Counted from the first letter of the stretch, positions 1 to 8,595 are shown. The stretch is 43,557 nucleotides of DNA from Caballeronia temeraria (GCF_001544795.2 NZ_FCOI02000048.1:1-43557); one strand, 5' to 3'. Numbers and translations are program-made. The notes: generated by a model from the letters alone, not told the origin.

Positions 1-227
1 ACAATGCGAAAACCTCGCGGCGAAAGCCTTGTGATTGGAGCGAGGCCGCTTCAGCTCGAGTGTATTTCAGCGGCCTGTTAGGCGTGCTTGGATGAGATCG
101 GCCCCGCACTTCCCCATCGCGGGATCAGAGCAGGCGACCCCGATGGCCTCGAGGCTCCCGAACTGCGGGACACCGACATGCCGTCGATGACCGGTGCTTA
201 CCCGCTTATTGCTAACAGGTCAACCCA

Positions 228-1499
228 TCACTTCGCTCCGAGCAGATGCGGCAGAAACTGCGGAATATGCGGGAAAAAGATGATCAGCAGCAGATCGATC
301 ACCAGCGCCAGAATGAACGGAAGGATCGCGCGAGTGGCCTTCTCCACCGATACCCCGCCGATCGACGCCGCCGTGAAGAGACAGAAGCCGATAGGCGGCA
401 GATTGATGCCGATAGCCGAGTTGATCAGCACGATGACGCCGAACACGATCGGGTCGATATGCATCTGCACGACGAGCGGCAGGAACACCGGAATCACCAC
501 CGCGATGCTCGAAATGGTTTCGAGCACGGTATGCGCCGCGATCAGGAACAGGTTGATCAAGATGAGCAGCACAATCGCGCTGGTGGTCACGGCGAGGAAG
601 CTGTTCGCCACGTGCAGCGGAATCTGCGCCTCAATCAGATAACGGCCGAGCACGAACGCCAGCCCGAGCAGGAAGGACACGCGCGTGGTGTTGACCGAAG
701 TCTTCACCAGAATGTCCTTGAAGTGCGAGAGCTTGAGCGTGCGGAACACGAAGGCGCTCACCAGCGTCACGTAGACCGCGGCCACCACGCCCGCCTCGAC
801 CGGCGTAAAGATGCCGCCGAGAATGCCTCCCAGAATGATGACCGGCGTGAGCAGTGCCCAGAACGCTTCGCGGAAAGTGGTCCAGAGCTTGCGCGCATCG
901 AACGGCTCGACCGCGCTGTAATCGTTCCTCACGGCAGTCACATAGTTCACGATCATGAACGAAGCGACCACCAGCAGCATCGGAATGATGCCGGCGATGA
1001 ACATCGTGCCGACCGAAACGTTGGCCGTGTACGCATAGACGAGCATGCTCATCGACACGGGAGAAAGCAACCCGAGCGAGCCCGCAGCGGATTGCAGCGC
1101 CACCGCGAACGCACGGTTATAGCCCTTCTTCACCATGCCGGGAATCATCACCGAACCGATCGCGGCAGTATCCGCCGTGGCCGAGCCGGAAAGATCCGCG
1201 AAGAACATGCTCGCGACGATCGTCACCTGACCGATGCCGCCGCGCATGAAGCCCACCAGCGCCTGCGAGAATTCGATGATGCGCTTCGACACGCCGCCCG
1301 AATCCATGATCGCGCCGGTCAACATGAAGAACGGAATGGCGAGCAGGCCGACGTTGTTGAGGTTCGAGAACAGTTGCTGCGGAATCACGAGCAGCGACGT
1401 GCCGTTGATCGACAGCGCGAGCGTCGCCGCGATGCCGATGCAGATGGCCACCGGCACGCCCAGCCCGAGCAGCCCCGCTCCAAAAGCGATTGCCCACAT
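228..1499 (-). CDS. dctM: TRAP transporter large permease (DctM type)
   Basis: Large membrane subunit of a tripartite ATP-independent periplasmic (TRAP) transporter, which couples ion gradients to uptake of organic acids across the inner membrane. The 423-residue product is almost wholly hydrophobic with many predicted membrane spans, the usual length for DctM. It opens with a membrane segment (MWAIAFGAGLLGLGVPVAI) and has the glycine- and proline-rich loops typical of the family, for example GSATADTAAIGSVMIPGM near residue 110. The ATG at 1499 lies 10 nt after the stop of the small permease gene, and an AGGA site overlapping that stop could serve it, so the two are probably co-translated. 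It is the last gene of a dctP-dctQ-dctM operon on the minus strand. The substrate cannot be read from the sequence; the acyl-CoA operon next door suggests a carboxylic acid. Confidence 0.95.
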   Translation of the reverse strand: MWAIAFGAGLLGLGVPVAICIGIAATLALSINGTSLLVIPQQLFSNLNNVGLLAIPFFMLTGAIMDSGGVSKRIIEFSQALVGFMRGGIGQVTIVASMFFADLSGSATADTAAIGSVMIPGMVKKGYNRAFAVALQSAAGSLGLLSPVSMSMLVYAYTANVSVGTMFIAGIIPMLLVVASFMIVNYVTAVRNDYSAVEPFDARKLWTTFREAFWALLTPVIILGGILGGIFTPVEAGVVAAVYVTLVSAFVFRTLKLSHFKDILVKTSVNTTRVSFLLGLAFVLGRYLIEAQIPLHVANSFLAVTTSAIVLLILINLFLIAAHTVLETISSIAVVIPVFLPLVVQMHIDPIVFGVIVLINSAIGINLPPIGFCLFTAASIGGVSVEKATRAILPFILALVIDLLLIIFFPHIPQFLPHLLGAK

Positions 1500-1509
1500 G
1501 ATGTTTATC

Positions 1510-2043
1510 CTAGAGATGTTCCGACACGCCCTCGATCAGCGCGACGCCGGTCTGCGCCTGCGGCGCGAGATGCGAGACGACGATGCGCACCAGCGAATGA
1601 AACGCGAGCAGCGCGCCACACACCGGAATCGAGAGATACGGATAGACCATCGAGATCGGAATCGACGCGGCGGTTTCGGTGCCCATGAGTGCGAGCATAT
1701 CGGTGCCGTACAGCACGAACACCGCGCCGAGCGCGAGGATCGCGCAGTCCGTGAAGTCCTTGAGCAGCGGCGCGAACGCCGCCGGCACGCGATCGGCCAG
1801 CACGCGCACTTCCGGATGCGCGCGCAGCTTCACGCCGGCCGCCGCGCCGAGGCACGTGAGCCACACGAAGAGATACGCCGAGACCTCGTCGGACCACGAT
1901 AGCGAATCGTGCAGCACGAAGCGGAAAATCACTCCGAGACCCGCCACGATCACCGCCCCGAGCAGCAGGCAGCTACAGACGAACAGATTGATCTTCAGCA
2001 CGATGCCGTCGACGAACATCAAGCCGCGCGCGAGCTTTTCCAT
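1510..2043 (-). CDS. dctQ: TRAP transporter small permease (DctQ type)
   Basis: Small membrane subunit of the TRAP transporter, expected to have four membrane helices and to pair with DctM. The product of about 177 residues begins MEKLARGLMFVDGIVLKIN and contains the DctQ-like segment SWSDEVSAYLFVWLTCLGAA. I chose the ATG at 2043 because GGAGGTGA, a near-perfect Shine-Dalgarno, lies five bases upstream. An alternative in-frame ATG at 2097 overlaps the dctP stop as ATGA and would add 18 polar residues (MTDANDGHG...). Which one is used is uncertain; translational coupling through the ATGA overlap is possible. The reading frame stays open further upstream inside dctP, but that part is only a shadow of dctP. 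Confidence 0.9.
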   Translation of the reverse strand: MEKLARGLMFVDGIVLKINLFVCSCLLLGAVIVAGLGVIFRFVLHDSLSWSDEVSAYLFVWLTCLGAAAGVKLRAHPEVRVLADRVPAAFAPLLKDFTDCAILALGAVFVLYGTDMLALMGTETAASIPISMVYPYLSIPVCGALLAFHSLVRIVVSHLAPQAQTGVALIEGVSEHL

Positions 2044-2093
2044 CCGTGTCACCTCCGCTGCCTGGATTGTGCCGTGGCCGTCGTTCGCGTCCG

Positions 2094-3128
2094 TCATTTC
2101 GATGCGACCGCCGGCGCCTGCTTGGCCGAGTTGATTTCCTGATACAGCGTCGGGCCGTCCGGGATCTTGCCGATCAGTTCGTCGCGCGCGCTCTTGGTGG
2201 CCTGCGCCCACGGCGCGGTGTCGACCACTGTGACCTGAATGCCCTTCGCCTTCATCGAGGTGATCGCGGCGTCGTATTCGCGCTTGTATTCCTGGAGATC
2301 GAAGTCCGCGGCAGTCTTTGCCGAGTCCTGGAACGCCTTCTGATCGGCAGGCGAGAGCTTGTCCCACGAGTTCTTGCTCATTGCCAGCACGACCGGCAGA
2401 TAGTTCACGTGCGTCACGTAGAAATGCTTGGCGACGTCGGAGAACTTGTCCTGCACGAACTGCTCGGGCGATGTATCGGCGCCATCAACGAGACCTTGCG
2501 AAAGCGCGAGGAACAATTGGTTGTAGGCGAGCGGAGTCGGATTCGCGCCGAGCGCCTTGTAGCCCGCGATATAACCCGGACTCTGCATCACGCGCACCTT
2601 GAGGTCCTTCATGTCCGCGAGCGACGTAACCGGGCGTTTGGTCGTGAACAGATTGCGTTCGCCGACCGCGAGCCACGTGAGGCCGATCATGTTCACCGGC
2701 TTCATCATGTCGAGATACTTGCGGCCGACCGGTCCTTGCAGCACGCCATTCGCTTCGTCCATGCTGGAGAAGAGATAGGGCAAGTCGAAGATTTGCCATT
2801 GCTTGATGGTGTTGTCGATCGGCGCCTGCGCGGAAATCATCAGATCCTGCGTGCCGGTGCGCAGCGCCTGCGTCATCTGCACTTCGCCGCCGAGCTGCGA
2901 TTGCGGGAACAGTTGAATCTCGACGTGACCGTGCGTGCGCGCGGCGACTTCCTTCGCGAACACCTGCGCGGTGAGCTGATAGTGATTGTCGGGCGCCAGC
3001 GTGTGACCTAGCTTCATCACGACCTTGTCCTGCGCAATCGCACTGGATGACGCCGCCACGCACATCGCGGCGAGCGCCGCGCTCATCGCTACGCGCAGCA
3101 TGCTCTGCGCTTTGAAAAGCCAACTCAT
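2094..3128 (-). CDS. dctP: TRAP transporter solute-binding protein (DctP family)
   Basis: Periplasmic receptor that captures the substrate and delivers it to DctQ/DctM. The 344-residue product has a clear Sec signal peptide (hydrophobic stretch AMSAALAAMCVAASSSAIA ending in AIAQ) followed by a mature DctP domain. The family core is visible: KDLKVRVMQSPGYIAGYKA, with the conserved arginine that usually contacts the substrate carboxylate, then ANPTPLAYNQLFLALSQG and VDGADTSPEQF. The start at 3128 is supported by AAGGAGA four bases upstream; an in-frame start 60 bases earlier has no such site. It is the first gene of the TRAP operon and is divergent from the acyl-CoA operon, so both probably share the control region at 3129-3417. 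Confidence 0.95.
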   Translation of the reverse strand: MSWLFKAQSMLRVAMSAALAAMCVAASSSAIAQDKVVMKLGHTLAPDNHYQLTAQVFAKEVAARTHGHVEIQLFPQSQLGGEVQMTQALRTGTQDLMISAQAPIDNTIKQWQIFDLPYLFSSMDEANGVLQGPVGRKYLDMMKPVNMIGLTWLAVGERNLFTTKRPVTSLADMKDLKVRVMQSPGYIAGYKALGANPTPLAYNQLFLALSQGLVDGADTSPEQFVQDKFSDVAKHFYVTHVNYLPVVLAMSKNSWDKLSPADQKAFQDSAKTAADFDLQEYKREYDAAITSMKAKGIQVTVVDTAPWAQATKSARDELIGKIPDGPTLYQEINSAKQAPAVASK

Positions 3129-3236
3129 GTTGTCTCCTTGCTCGATATGAATGCCGCCAGGCGAACGCGAGCCGGCGGGTTGACGCAAGTATTTGTGATC
3201 GCAGCGATGGTGCGTTAGGACCAGTCTTCGAATTTC

Positions 3237-3292
3237 TTGGACTTTTTTACGCTGCTCCTTTGCATCGCCGGGCCGGCTGCAAAAAAGTCCAA
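3237..3292. promoter_or_regulatory. 12-bp inverted repeat in the divergent TRAP/acyl-CoA control region
   Basis: TTGGACTTTTTT at 3237-3248 is repeated exactly in inverted orientation as AAAAAAGTCCAA at 3281-3292, with 32 bases between. It sits between the divergent dctP and MaoC genes. Arm length and position suggest an operator for a regulator controlling both operons, perhaps the AraC-type protein at 7652. The right arm ends in a GTCCAA core that recurs at 8580-8585 before the GH88 gene. A terminator is less likely, because neither flanking gene ends here. The regulator assignment is inference. Confidence 0.55.
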
Positions 3293-3417
3293 AAGATTGC
3301 GCGAACCGTCCTACCGGTTAAATGTGGCGCGTCTTTAAAGTGACTTCCACGCCGGCGATAAGACGCTCAAGCGCGCCGTTCAGCGTTAACCCCAACTCAT
3401 TACGAAGACTCATCGAC

Positions 3418-3843
3418 ATGGCCAAACGCCCTCATATGGATTGCTATGCAATCGGCGACACCGCCGATTTCGCCAAGACCGTCTCCGAATACGATATCTA
3501 CGGCTTCGCCGGCATCGTCGGCGATTTCTATGCCGTGCATCTCAACGAGGAATATGCGAAGGGCACGCGCTTCGAGAAGCGCATCGCACAAGGTTGTCTG
3601 TCGGTCGGTTTCCTCTCCACAGTGATGGGCCATATGGCTGCGAAAGCGCCGAGCCCCGGTGCCGTGTCGTATCGCTATGACATCACCTTCAACGCGCCTG
3701 TGTTCATCGGCGACACGGTGACCGCGCGCCTCACGCTCGAAGACAAGGACGAAGAGCGCAACGTGTGCGTATTCGCGGCCGACGTGACGCGCCAGGACGG
3801 CGTGGTCGTGGCATCGGGCAAGACCTATCTGAAAGTGCTGTAA
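3418..3843 (+). CDS. MaoC-like (R)-specific hydratase/dehydratase
   Basis: Hot-dog-fold hydratase of the MaoC/PhaJ type, which adds water to an enoyl-CoA or removes it from a 3-hydroxyacyl-CoA. The 141-residue product carries the catalytic signature GIVGDFYAVHLNEEYAKGT, with Asp36 and His41 in the spacing of the known Asp/His dyad, followed by the F..RIAQG element. The start at 3418 is not decided by a strong ribosome site; an internal ATG at 3436 is possible. It is the first gene of a tight five-gene operon, with the crotonase gene starting 5 nt after its stop. The exact substrate is unknown. Confidence 0.88.
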   Translation: MAKRPHMDCYAIGDTADFAKTVSEYDIYGFAGIVGDFYAVHLNEEYAKGTRFEKRIAQGCLSVGFLSTVMGHMAAKAPSPGAVSYRYDITFNAPVFIGDTVTARLTLEDKDEERNVCVFAADVTRQDGVVVASGKTYLKVL

Positions 3844-3847
3844 CGCC

Positions 3848-4660
3848 ATGACGAACGACAGGCTTCCCGTTCTCGCCTCGCAGCATGGCGCCCTGCGTCT
3901 CCTGACGCTCAATCGCGCCGACAAGCTCAACGCCTTCACGCCCGAGATGCTGGCCGCGCTCGATGCAGAAATCACCGATGCCCTCGCCCACGACGCGACA
4001 CGCGTAATCGCACTCACCGGCAGCGGCGCGAAAGCATTCGCCGCAGGCAACGACATCGCGCGGCTCGTGTCGCTCGACGGCGTCGCGGCGTATCGCGACA
4101 TGATGGCCGGACAGCGCGTGCTTCTGCGTCTGCATGAATGCGCGAAGCCGACCATCGCGATGGTCAACGGCTACGCGCTCGGCGGCGGCTTCGAACTGGC
4201 GCTGGCGTGCGACTTCATCGTCGCGTCGAGCGATGCGAGCTTCGCGTTTCCCGAGATCACCCTGAATACCATGCCCGGCTGGGGCGGCACGCAACTGGCC
4301 GTCGCCAAGATGGGGCTCGCGTGCGCGAAACGCTTCGTGATGAGCGGCAAGCGCTTTGCCGCGCGCGAATGCGAGGCTTTCGGCTTCATCCACGAAATCG
4401 CCGCGCCGGAGAAGCTGTTCGACAGCGTGAGCGCGCTTGCGGACAGCCTCGCCTCCTACGATCCGTTCGCCGTCGAGATGGCCAAGCGCGCGCTGAATCG
4501 CGCGGGCGAACTGCCCTTGTCCGCCGGACTCGACTTCGAAGCCGCGCAATACGCCGTGAATTTTTCGAGCGATGGCGCGCGCACGGGCCTGCGGCAATTC
4601 GTGGAACGCACGCGCGCACGCAGCACCGCTCAAGCCAACACCGCACCGGTCACACCATGA
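3848..4660 (+). CDS. Enoyl-CoA hydratase/isomerase (crotonase family)
   Basis: Crotonase-fold enzyme, probably hydrating a trans-2-enoyl-CoA. The 270-residue product shows NRADKLNAFTPEM near residue 22, the oxyanion-hole loop AAGNDIARL near 65, NGYALGGGFELALACDF at 107-123 with Glu116, and FPEITLNTMPGWGGTQ at 134-149 with Glu136. Glu116 and Glu136 match the two catalytic glutamates of enoyl-CoA hydratases, so it should be active. It starts 4 bases after the MaoC gene, and its TGA overlaps the ATG of the next gene (ATGA), indicating translational coupling. With the dehydrogenase and CoA transferase that follow, it makes a set resembling CaiD/CaiA/CaiB by enzyme class, but carnitine as the substrate is not shown. 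Confidence 0.93.
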   Translation: MTNDRLPVLASQHGALRLLTLNRADKLNAFTPEMLAALDAEITDALAHDATRVIALTGSGAKAFAAGNDIARLVSLDGVAAYRDMMAGQRVLLRLHECAKPTIAMVNGYALGGGFELALACDFIVASSDASFAFPEITLNTMPGWGGTQLAVAKMGLACAKRFVMSGKRFAARECEAFGFIHEIAAPEKLFDSVSALADSLASYDPFAVEMAKRALNRAGELPLSAGLDFEAAQYAVNFSSDGARTGLRQFVERTRARSTAQANTAPVTP

Positions 4661-5820
4661 CGACAACCTTCAATCAACCTCATTGGCTCGGCGAACAGCA
4701 CGCGATGATGCGCGAAGCGGTGCGCCGCTTCGCCGAAAAGGAAATCGCGCCGCGATCGGAAACGCTCTGGGAACAGGAAGCCTTTCCCTACGCGATCTGG
4801 CGACAGGCCGGCGAACTCGGCTTCACGGGCTTGCCGTATCCCGAGCAATCCGGCGGCGGCGGAGGCGACTGGCTGTCGTTCGTCATCGTGCTGGAAGAAC
4901 TCGCCCGCGTGGATTGCGCCGTCGCCAATGCGCTGATGGCCAACTCCACCGTCGCGAGCCTGCTGAACAACTACGGCACGGCGGAACAGAAAGCGCGCTT
5001 CCTGCGCCCCATTCTCGACGGTACGCAGATCGGCTCCATCGGTCTGTCCGAGCCCGACGCCGGGTCCGATGCCGCGAACATCGCCACGCGTGCGACCTTC
5101 GACGGCGAACGCTGGATCATCGACGGCGCGAAGACGTTCATCAGCAACTCGGGCACCGAAATAGGCGGGCCGACCGTGATCGCGGCGGTGACGGGCACGC
5201 GTCCCGATGGCCGCAAGGAAATCTCGAACTTCATCGTGCCGCAGGGGACGCCGGGCTACAGCAAGGGCAGGAAGCTGCGCAAGATCGGCTGGCGTGCATC
5301 GATCACGCACGAGCTGTTCTTCGAGCGATGCGCAATTCCCCTGGATCAGTTGTTGGGCGAACGCGGCGCGGGCTTGCGCCAGACGCTCGCGCAGATCAAC
5401 ACCGGGCGCATCCTGATCGGCGCGCTTGCGCTCGGCATCCTGCAAGGCTCGCTGGATCGCTCGATCGGATATATGAAGGAGCGCCGCGCGTTCGGGCGCG
5501 CGATCTCCGAGTTCCAGGCGCTGCAGTTCAAGATCGCCGATATGGCGACCGACGCGCACGCCGCGCGCCTGATGCTCTACGACGCCGCCGCGCTCAAGGA
5601 TGCCGGCGCGCCCTTCGATGCACAGGCATCGCAAGCGAAGCTCTTCGCCACCGAACACGCGATGAAAGCCGCGCACCAGGCGCTGCAGATTCACGGCGGC
5701 TACGGCGTGATGGCCGAGTTTCCGGTCGCGCGCGCATTCGGCGACGCGAAGGTGCTCGAGATCGTCGAAGGCACATCGGAAATACAACGCATGATCATCG
5801 CGCGCACGCTGCTCGCGTGA
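4657..5820 (+). CDS. Acyl-CoA dehydrogenase
   Basis: FAD-dependent acyl-CoA dehydrogenase that introduces a 2,3 double bond into an acyl-CoA, passing electrons to ETF. The 387-residue product has the typical family length. The signature IGLSEPDAGSDAANIATRA near residue 130 is the ACAD flavin/substrate motif, and the C-terminal block QIHGGYGVMAEFPVAR...VEGTSEIQRMIIAR places the likely catalytic base at Glu371 (EGT motif, as in medium-chain dehydrogenases). The ATG at 4657 overlaps the crotonase stop by ATGA. The open frame extends upstream through the crotonase gene, but that part is a shadow. It belongs to the MaoC-crotonase-ACAD-CoA transferase-MaoC operon. Confidence 0.95.
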   Translation: MTTTFNQPHWLGEQHAMMREAVRRFAEKEIAPRSETLWEQEAFPYAIWRQAGELGFTGLPYPEQSGGGGGDWLSFVIVLEELARVDCAVANALMANSTVASLLNNYGTAEQKARFLRPILDGTQIGSIGLSEPDAGSDAANIATRATFDGERWIIDGAKTFISNSGTEIGGPTVIAAVTGTRPDGRKEISNFIVPQGTPGYSKGRKLRKIGWRASITHELFFERCAIPLDQLLGERGAGLRQTLAQINTGRILIGALALGILQGSLDRSIGYMKERRAFGRAISEFQALQFKIADMATDAHAARLMLYDAAALKDAGAPFDAQASQAKLFATEHAMKAAHQALQIHGGYGVMAEFPVARAFGDAKVLEIVEGTSEIQRMIIARTLLA

Positions 5821-5850
5821 ACGCGAGCTGAAACCGAGAGGAGAATGTTT

Positions 5851-7044
5851 ATGCTGGAAGGCATCAAGGTGCTGAGTTTCACGCATTTTCTGCAAGGCCC
5901 CGCCGCCGTGCAAATGCTTGCCGATGTCGGCGCGGACGTCATCAAGATCGAGCCGCCCGGCGGCGCCTTCGAACGGAGCTGGACTGGCGCGGATGCGTTC
6001 ATCGAAGGCGTGAGCGTGTTCTTTCTGCTCGGCAACCGCAATCAGCGCAGCATCTCGCTCGATCTGCGCGACGAAGGCGCGCGCGAAATCGTATGGCGTC
6101 TGATTCGCGAAGCCGACGTGCTGATCGAGAACTATCGCCCCGGCGTGCTCGACAAAATGGGCTTCGGCTATGCGCAGGTGCATAAAGTCAATCCGCGTCT
6201 CGTGTATTGCTCGTGCACTGGTTACGGTTCGTCCGGCCCTTATCTGAAGCGTCCCGGCCAGGATCTGCTGCTGCAGGCGATGAGCGGCATGACCATGCTT
6301 TCCGGCGACGCCGAATCGCCGCCCACGCCGGTCGGCTCCGCGATCGTCGATCAGCACGCGGCCGTGCTGGCCGCGTTCGGCGTGGTCGCCGCGTTGCAGG
6401 CGCGCGAGCGCACCGGTGCAGGTACGCGCATCGAGAGCAATCTGCTCAACGCCGCGCTCGATCTGCAGATCGAGCCGTTCACGTACTACATGAACAAGGG
6501 GCCGCTCTGGGCGCGCACGCATCCGCCGACCGGCAGCCGCTTCCATCCGGCGCCGTATGGCGTGTACCGGACCCTTGACGGCTATATCGCGATGTCGCTC
6601 ACGCCGACGCAAAAGCTCGTGAATGCGCTCTCATCTCCCGCGCTCGCCGAGTTCACGCATCCGAAGGACAACGTGCTGCGGCGCGAGGAAATCAATCGCC
6701 TCGTCTACGACACGCTGAAAACGCGCACGACCGAAGACTGGATGCGCACCTTCGAAGAACACGACATCTGGTTCGCGCCCGTCAACGACTACGAGCAAGT
6801 CGAGCACGATCCGCAAGTCGCGCACAACGAGATGATCATGTCGTTCGATCACGAAGAAGCCGGGCCGGTGCGTGTGCTGGCGCACCCGGTGCGCTACGAC
6901 GGCGCCGCGCCGCCCTTGCGCCGGCATCCGCCCAAACAGGGACAGCATACCCGCGAAGTGCTCGCGGAACTGGGATATAAGTCGGAAGAGATCGACGCCT
7001 TCGTCGAGAGCGGCGTCGCATTGACTGCGAGGAGAGATGCATGA
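5851..7044 (+). CDS. Family III CoA transferase (CaiB/BaiF type)
   Basis: CoA transferase of the CaiB/BaiF/formyl-CoA transferase class, which moves CoA from a donor thioester to a free acid and so activates the substrate without ATP. The 397-residue product shows the N-terminal GADVIKIEPPGG motif, the segment ENYRPGVLDKMGFGY, and RPGQDLLLQAMSG where Asp138 is the expected nucleophile that forms the aspartyl anhydride. I chose the ATG at 5851 because GAGGAG lies at a good distance; the ATG at 5845 is too close to that site. It is fourth in the operon and its TGA overlaps the next ATG. It probably loads CoA onto the acid brought in by the TRAP system. Confidence 0.94.
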   Translation: MLEGIKVLSFTHFLQGPAAVQMLADVGADVIKIEPPGGAFERSWTGADAFIEGVSVFFLLGNRNQRSISLDLRDEGAREIVWRLIREADVLIENYRPGVLDKMGFGYAQVHKVNPRLVYCSCTGYGSSGPYLKRPGQDLLLQAMSGMTMLSGDAESPPTPVGSAIVDQHAAVLAAFGVVAALQARERTGAGTRIESNLLNAALDLQIEPFTYYMNKGPLWARTHPPTGSRFHPAPYGVYRTLDGYIAMSLTPTQKLVNALSSPALAEFTHPKDNVLRREEINRLVYDTLKTRTTEDWMRTFEEHDIWFAPVNDYEQVEHDPQVAHNEMIMSFDHEEAGPVRVLAHPVRYDGAAPPLRRHPPKQGQHTREVLAELGYKSEEIDAFVESGVALTARRDA

Positions 7045-7514
7045 GCGCACAACCGCATAACTGGCCGGCGCTGTTGCGCTTCGATGAAGTCGAAATCGGC
7101 CGTACCCAGGTGATTGTGCATACGATCACCGAAGCCGAAGTGGACGCGTTCGGGAAGTTGTCCGGCGACCTGAATCCGCTGCACATGGAGGACGCTTTCG
7201 CCGAATTCTCGCCTTTCGGACGGCGCGTCGTGCATGGCCTGTTGACGGCGGCGCTGGTGTCGGCGGCGCACACCGAACTAACGGGCCCGGGCTTCGCTTA
7301 TGTCGGGCAGGAGCTACGCTTTCTGGGGCCGGTGTATATCAGCGACACGGTGACGATCAACGTTTGCGTCGTCGAAAAAAAGCCGGCGAAGCACATCCTC
7401 GTGATGGACACGACCGTCCGCAATCAGCAGGGGCGCGTCGTGTTGAGCGGGCTTTCCGCGCTGAAGGAGCTGCGCTTCGATCAGGCGCTGATGGCGCGCA
7501 GCGCGGCGGCGTAA
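7041..7514 (+). CDS. MaoC-like dehydratase
   Basis: Second hot-dog hydratase of the operon, 157 residues. The catalytic block GKLSGDLNPLHMEDAFA places Asp43 and His48 in the PhaJ/MaoC Asp-x4-His spacing, followed by GRRVVHGLLTAALVSA, the usual helix after the active site, and GQELRFLGPVYISDTVTI. The ATG overlaps the CoA transferase stop as ATGA. Two MaoC proteins in one operon may act on different intermediates or form a heteromer; neither can be told from sequence. It is the last gene of the operon; 137 bases separate it from the AraC-type regulator. Confidence 0.9.
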   Translation: MSAQPHNWPALLRFDEVEIGRTQVIVHTITEAEVDAFGKLSGDLNPLHMEDAFAEFSPFGRRVVHGLLTAALVSAAHTELTGPGFAYVGQELRFLGPVYISDTVTINVCVVEKKPAKHILVMDTTVRNQQGRVVLSGLSALKELRFDQALMARSAAA

Positions 7515-7651
7515 CGCCGTTCCCCGTGCGGCGCATGGTGTAAATGCCAGTCACCCGGCGAGCCCATGCGCGGCTACACTCATGCAGTCGCCCGCGCCGT
7601 GCGGGCATGCAGGCGGGCGCGACGACGCTTCGCCGCCGACGGAGGAGACAG

Positions 7652-8548
7652 TTGGATACCGCATGTTGCTGTCACGTTCCGGTGATCCGGATCGAGGACT
7701 ACGAATACGGCGCACACGTCAAGACGCCGGACTTCCATCTTGCGCCGATCGAGGCGCTCAAATCGACGCTGGTCTATCCGCATCGGCACGATTTCTATCA
7801 CATGATGTGGGTGATCGCGGGCAGCGGCTCGCACGTGATCGATTCGGTGCGTCACGACGTGCGCCCCAACACGCTCTATTTCATGGCGCCGGGACAGGTG
7901 CACGATCTCGATCTGTCAAGCGATACGCTCGGTTATTCGATCAGCTTCTCATCGGAGTTCTTCGCGTTTCGCGTGCAGAACCGCCATACCGAAACCGAGG
8001 TGCCCGTCTACAACTTCGAGCAGCTCGATCCGTGCGTCAATCTGAGCGATGCGCAGGTGCGCGAACTGGCGCGCGTGATGGACGGCATCCGGCACGAGTA
8101 TCAGGAGGAACGGGTCGGCTACACCGATGCGATCTGGGCCTATCTGCACGTCTTTGTGATCAAGGTCGCGCGCATGTGCGACGCCGCCGCCATGCGCGAT
8201 GCCGCCGCGTCGCGCAGCGTGCTGCTTTCGCGGCGCTTCAAGAGCCTGCTGGAAAAACATTTCCGCTCGGTCAACGAAGCATCAGATTACGCACGCCTGC
8301 TCAATGTCACCGAACGCGCGCTCAATGAAGCGACGCGTCAGGCGCTCGGCAGCACCGCACCCAAGCTGATTCGCGAGCGCGTGATGTTGGAGGCGAAACG
8401 TCTGCTGCTGCACTCCGAAGTGAATGTCGCGGAGATCGCCGCGATGCTTTCCTTCGACGATCCGGCCTACTTCAGCCGCTGCTTTCGCAAACACACCGGC
8501 CGCTCGCCGATCGACTATCGGCGCAGCCTCGACAAGCTGCATATATGA
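7652..8548 (+). CDS. AraC-family transcriptional regulator (TTG start)
   Basis: Cytoplasmic activator with an N-terminal cupin sensor and a C-terminal AraC double helix-turn-helix. The cupin part shows YPHRHDFYHMMWVIAGSGS and MAPGQVHDLDL; the DNA-binding part shows ASDYARLLNVTERALNEATR and VAEIAAMLSFDDPAYFSRCF followed by the KHTGRSPIDYRR signature. There is no good ATG: the upstream in-frame ATG codons would add a poly-arginine, low-complexity tail. The in-frame TTG at 7652 has GGAGGAGA just upstream, giving a 298-residue protein. It lies between the acyl-CoA operon and the GH88-like gene and may control one or both, and the TRAP operon. Confidence 0.85.
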   Translation: MDTACCCHVPVIRIEDYEYGAHVKTPDFHLAPIEALKSTLVYPHRHDFYHMMWVIAGSGSHVIDSVRHDVRPNTLYFMAPGQVHDLDLSSDTLGYSISFSSEFFAFRVQNRHTETEVPVYNFEQLDPCVNLSDAQVRELARVMDGIRHEYQEERVGYTDAIWAYLHVFVIKVARMCDAAAMRDAAASRSVLLSRRFKSLLEKHFRSVNEASDYARLLNVTERALNEATRQALGSTAPKLIRERVMLEAKRLLLHSEVNVAEIAAMLSFDDPAYFSRCFRKHTGRSPIDYRRSLDKLHI

Positions 8549-8571
8549 GTGTCGTCATGCAGCGCTTCGAT

Positions 8572-8595
8572 GCGGAAATGTCCAACAGTTCATGC
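8572..8595. promoter_or_regulatory. Possible regulator site before the GH88-like gene
   Basis: The stretch GGAAATGTCCAACAG at 8574-8588 resembles AAAAAAGTCCAAAAG at 3281-3295 in the TRAP/acyl-CoA control region: the core GTCCAA is shared, with A-rich sequence before it. It lies about 80 bases upstream of the GH88-like start. A six-base core recurs by chance every few kilobases, so this is weak evidence for co-regulation. Confidence 0.2.

Noticed and set aside
67..190. Minus-strand frame FGSLEAIGVACSDPAMGKCG after the dctM gene
   Set aside because: It reads like the end of some protein but has no start, no recognised family and is only about 40 codons.
246..1688. 480-residue plus-strand open frame opposite dctM
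   Set aside because: Arginine-, aspartate- and histidine-rich shadow of the high-GC minus-strand gene.
4630..6612. 660-residue minus-strand open frame across the dehydrogenase and CoA transferase
   Set aside because: Mirror frame of two well-supported plus-strand genes; no family motifs.
7590..7606. GCCCGC/GCGGGC hairpin before the AraC gene
   Set aside because: Could be an attenuator, but no T-run follows and GC-rich stems are common in this DNA.
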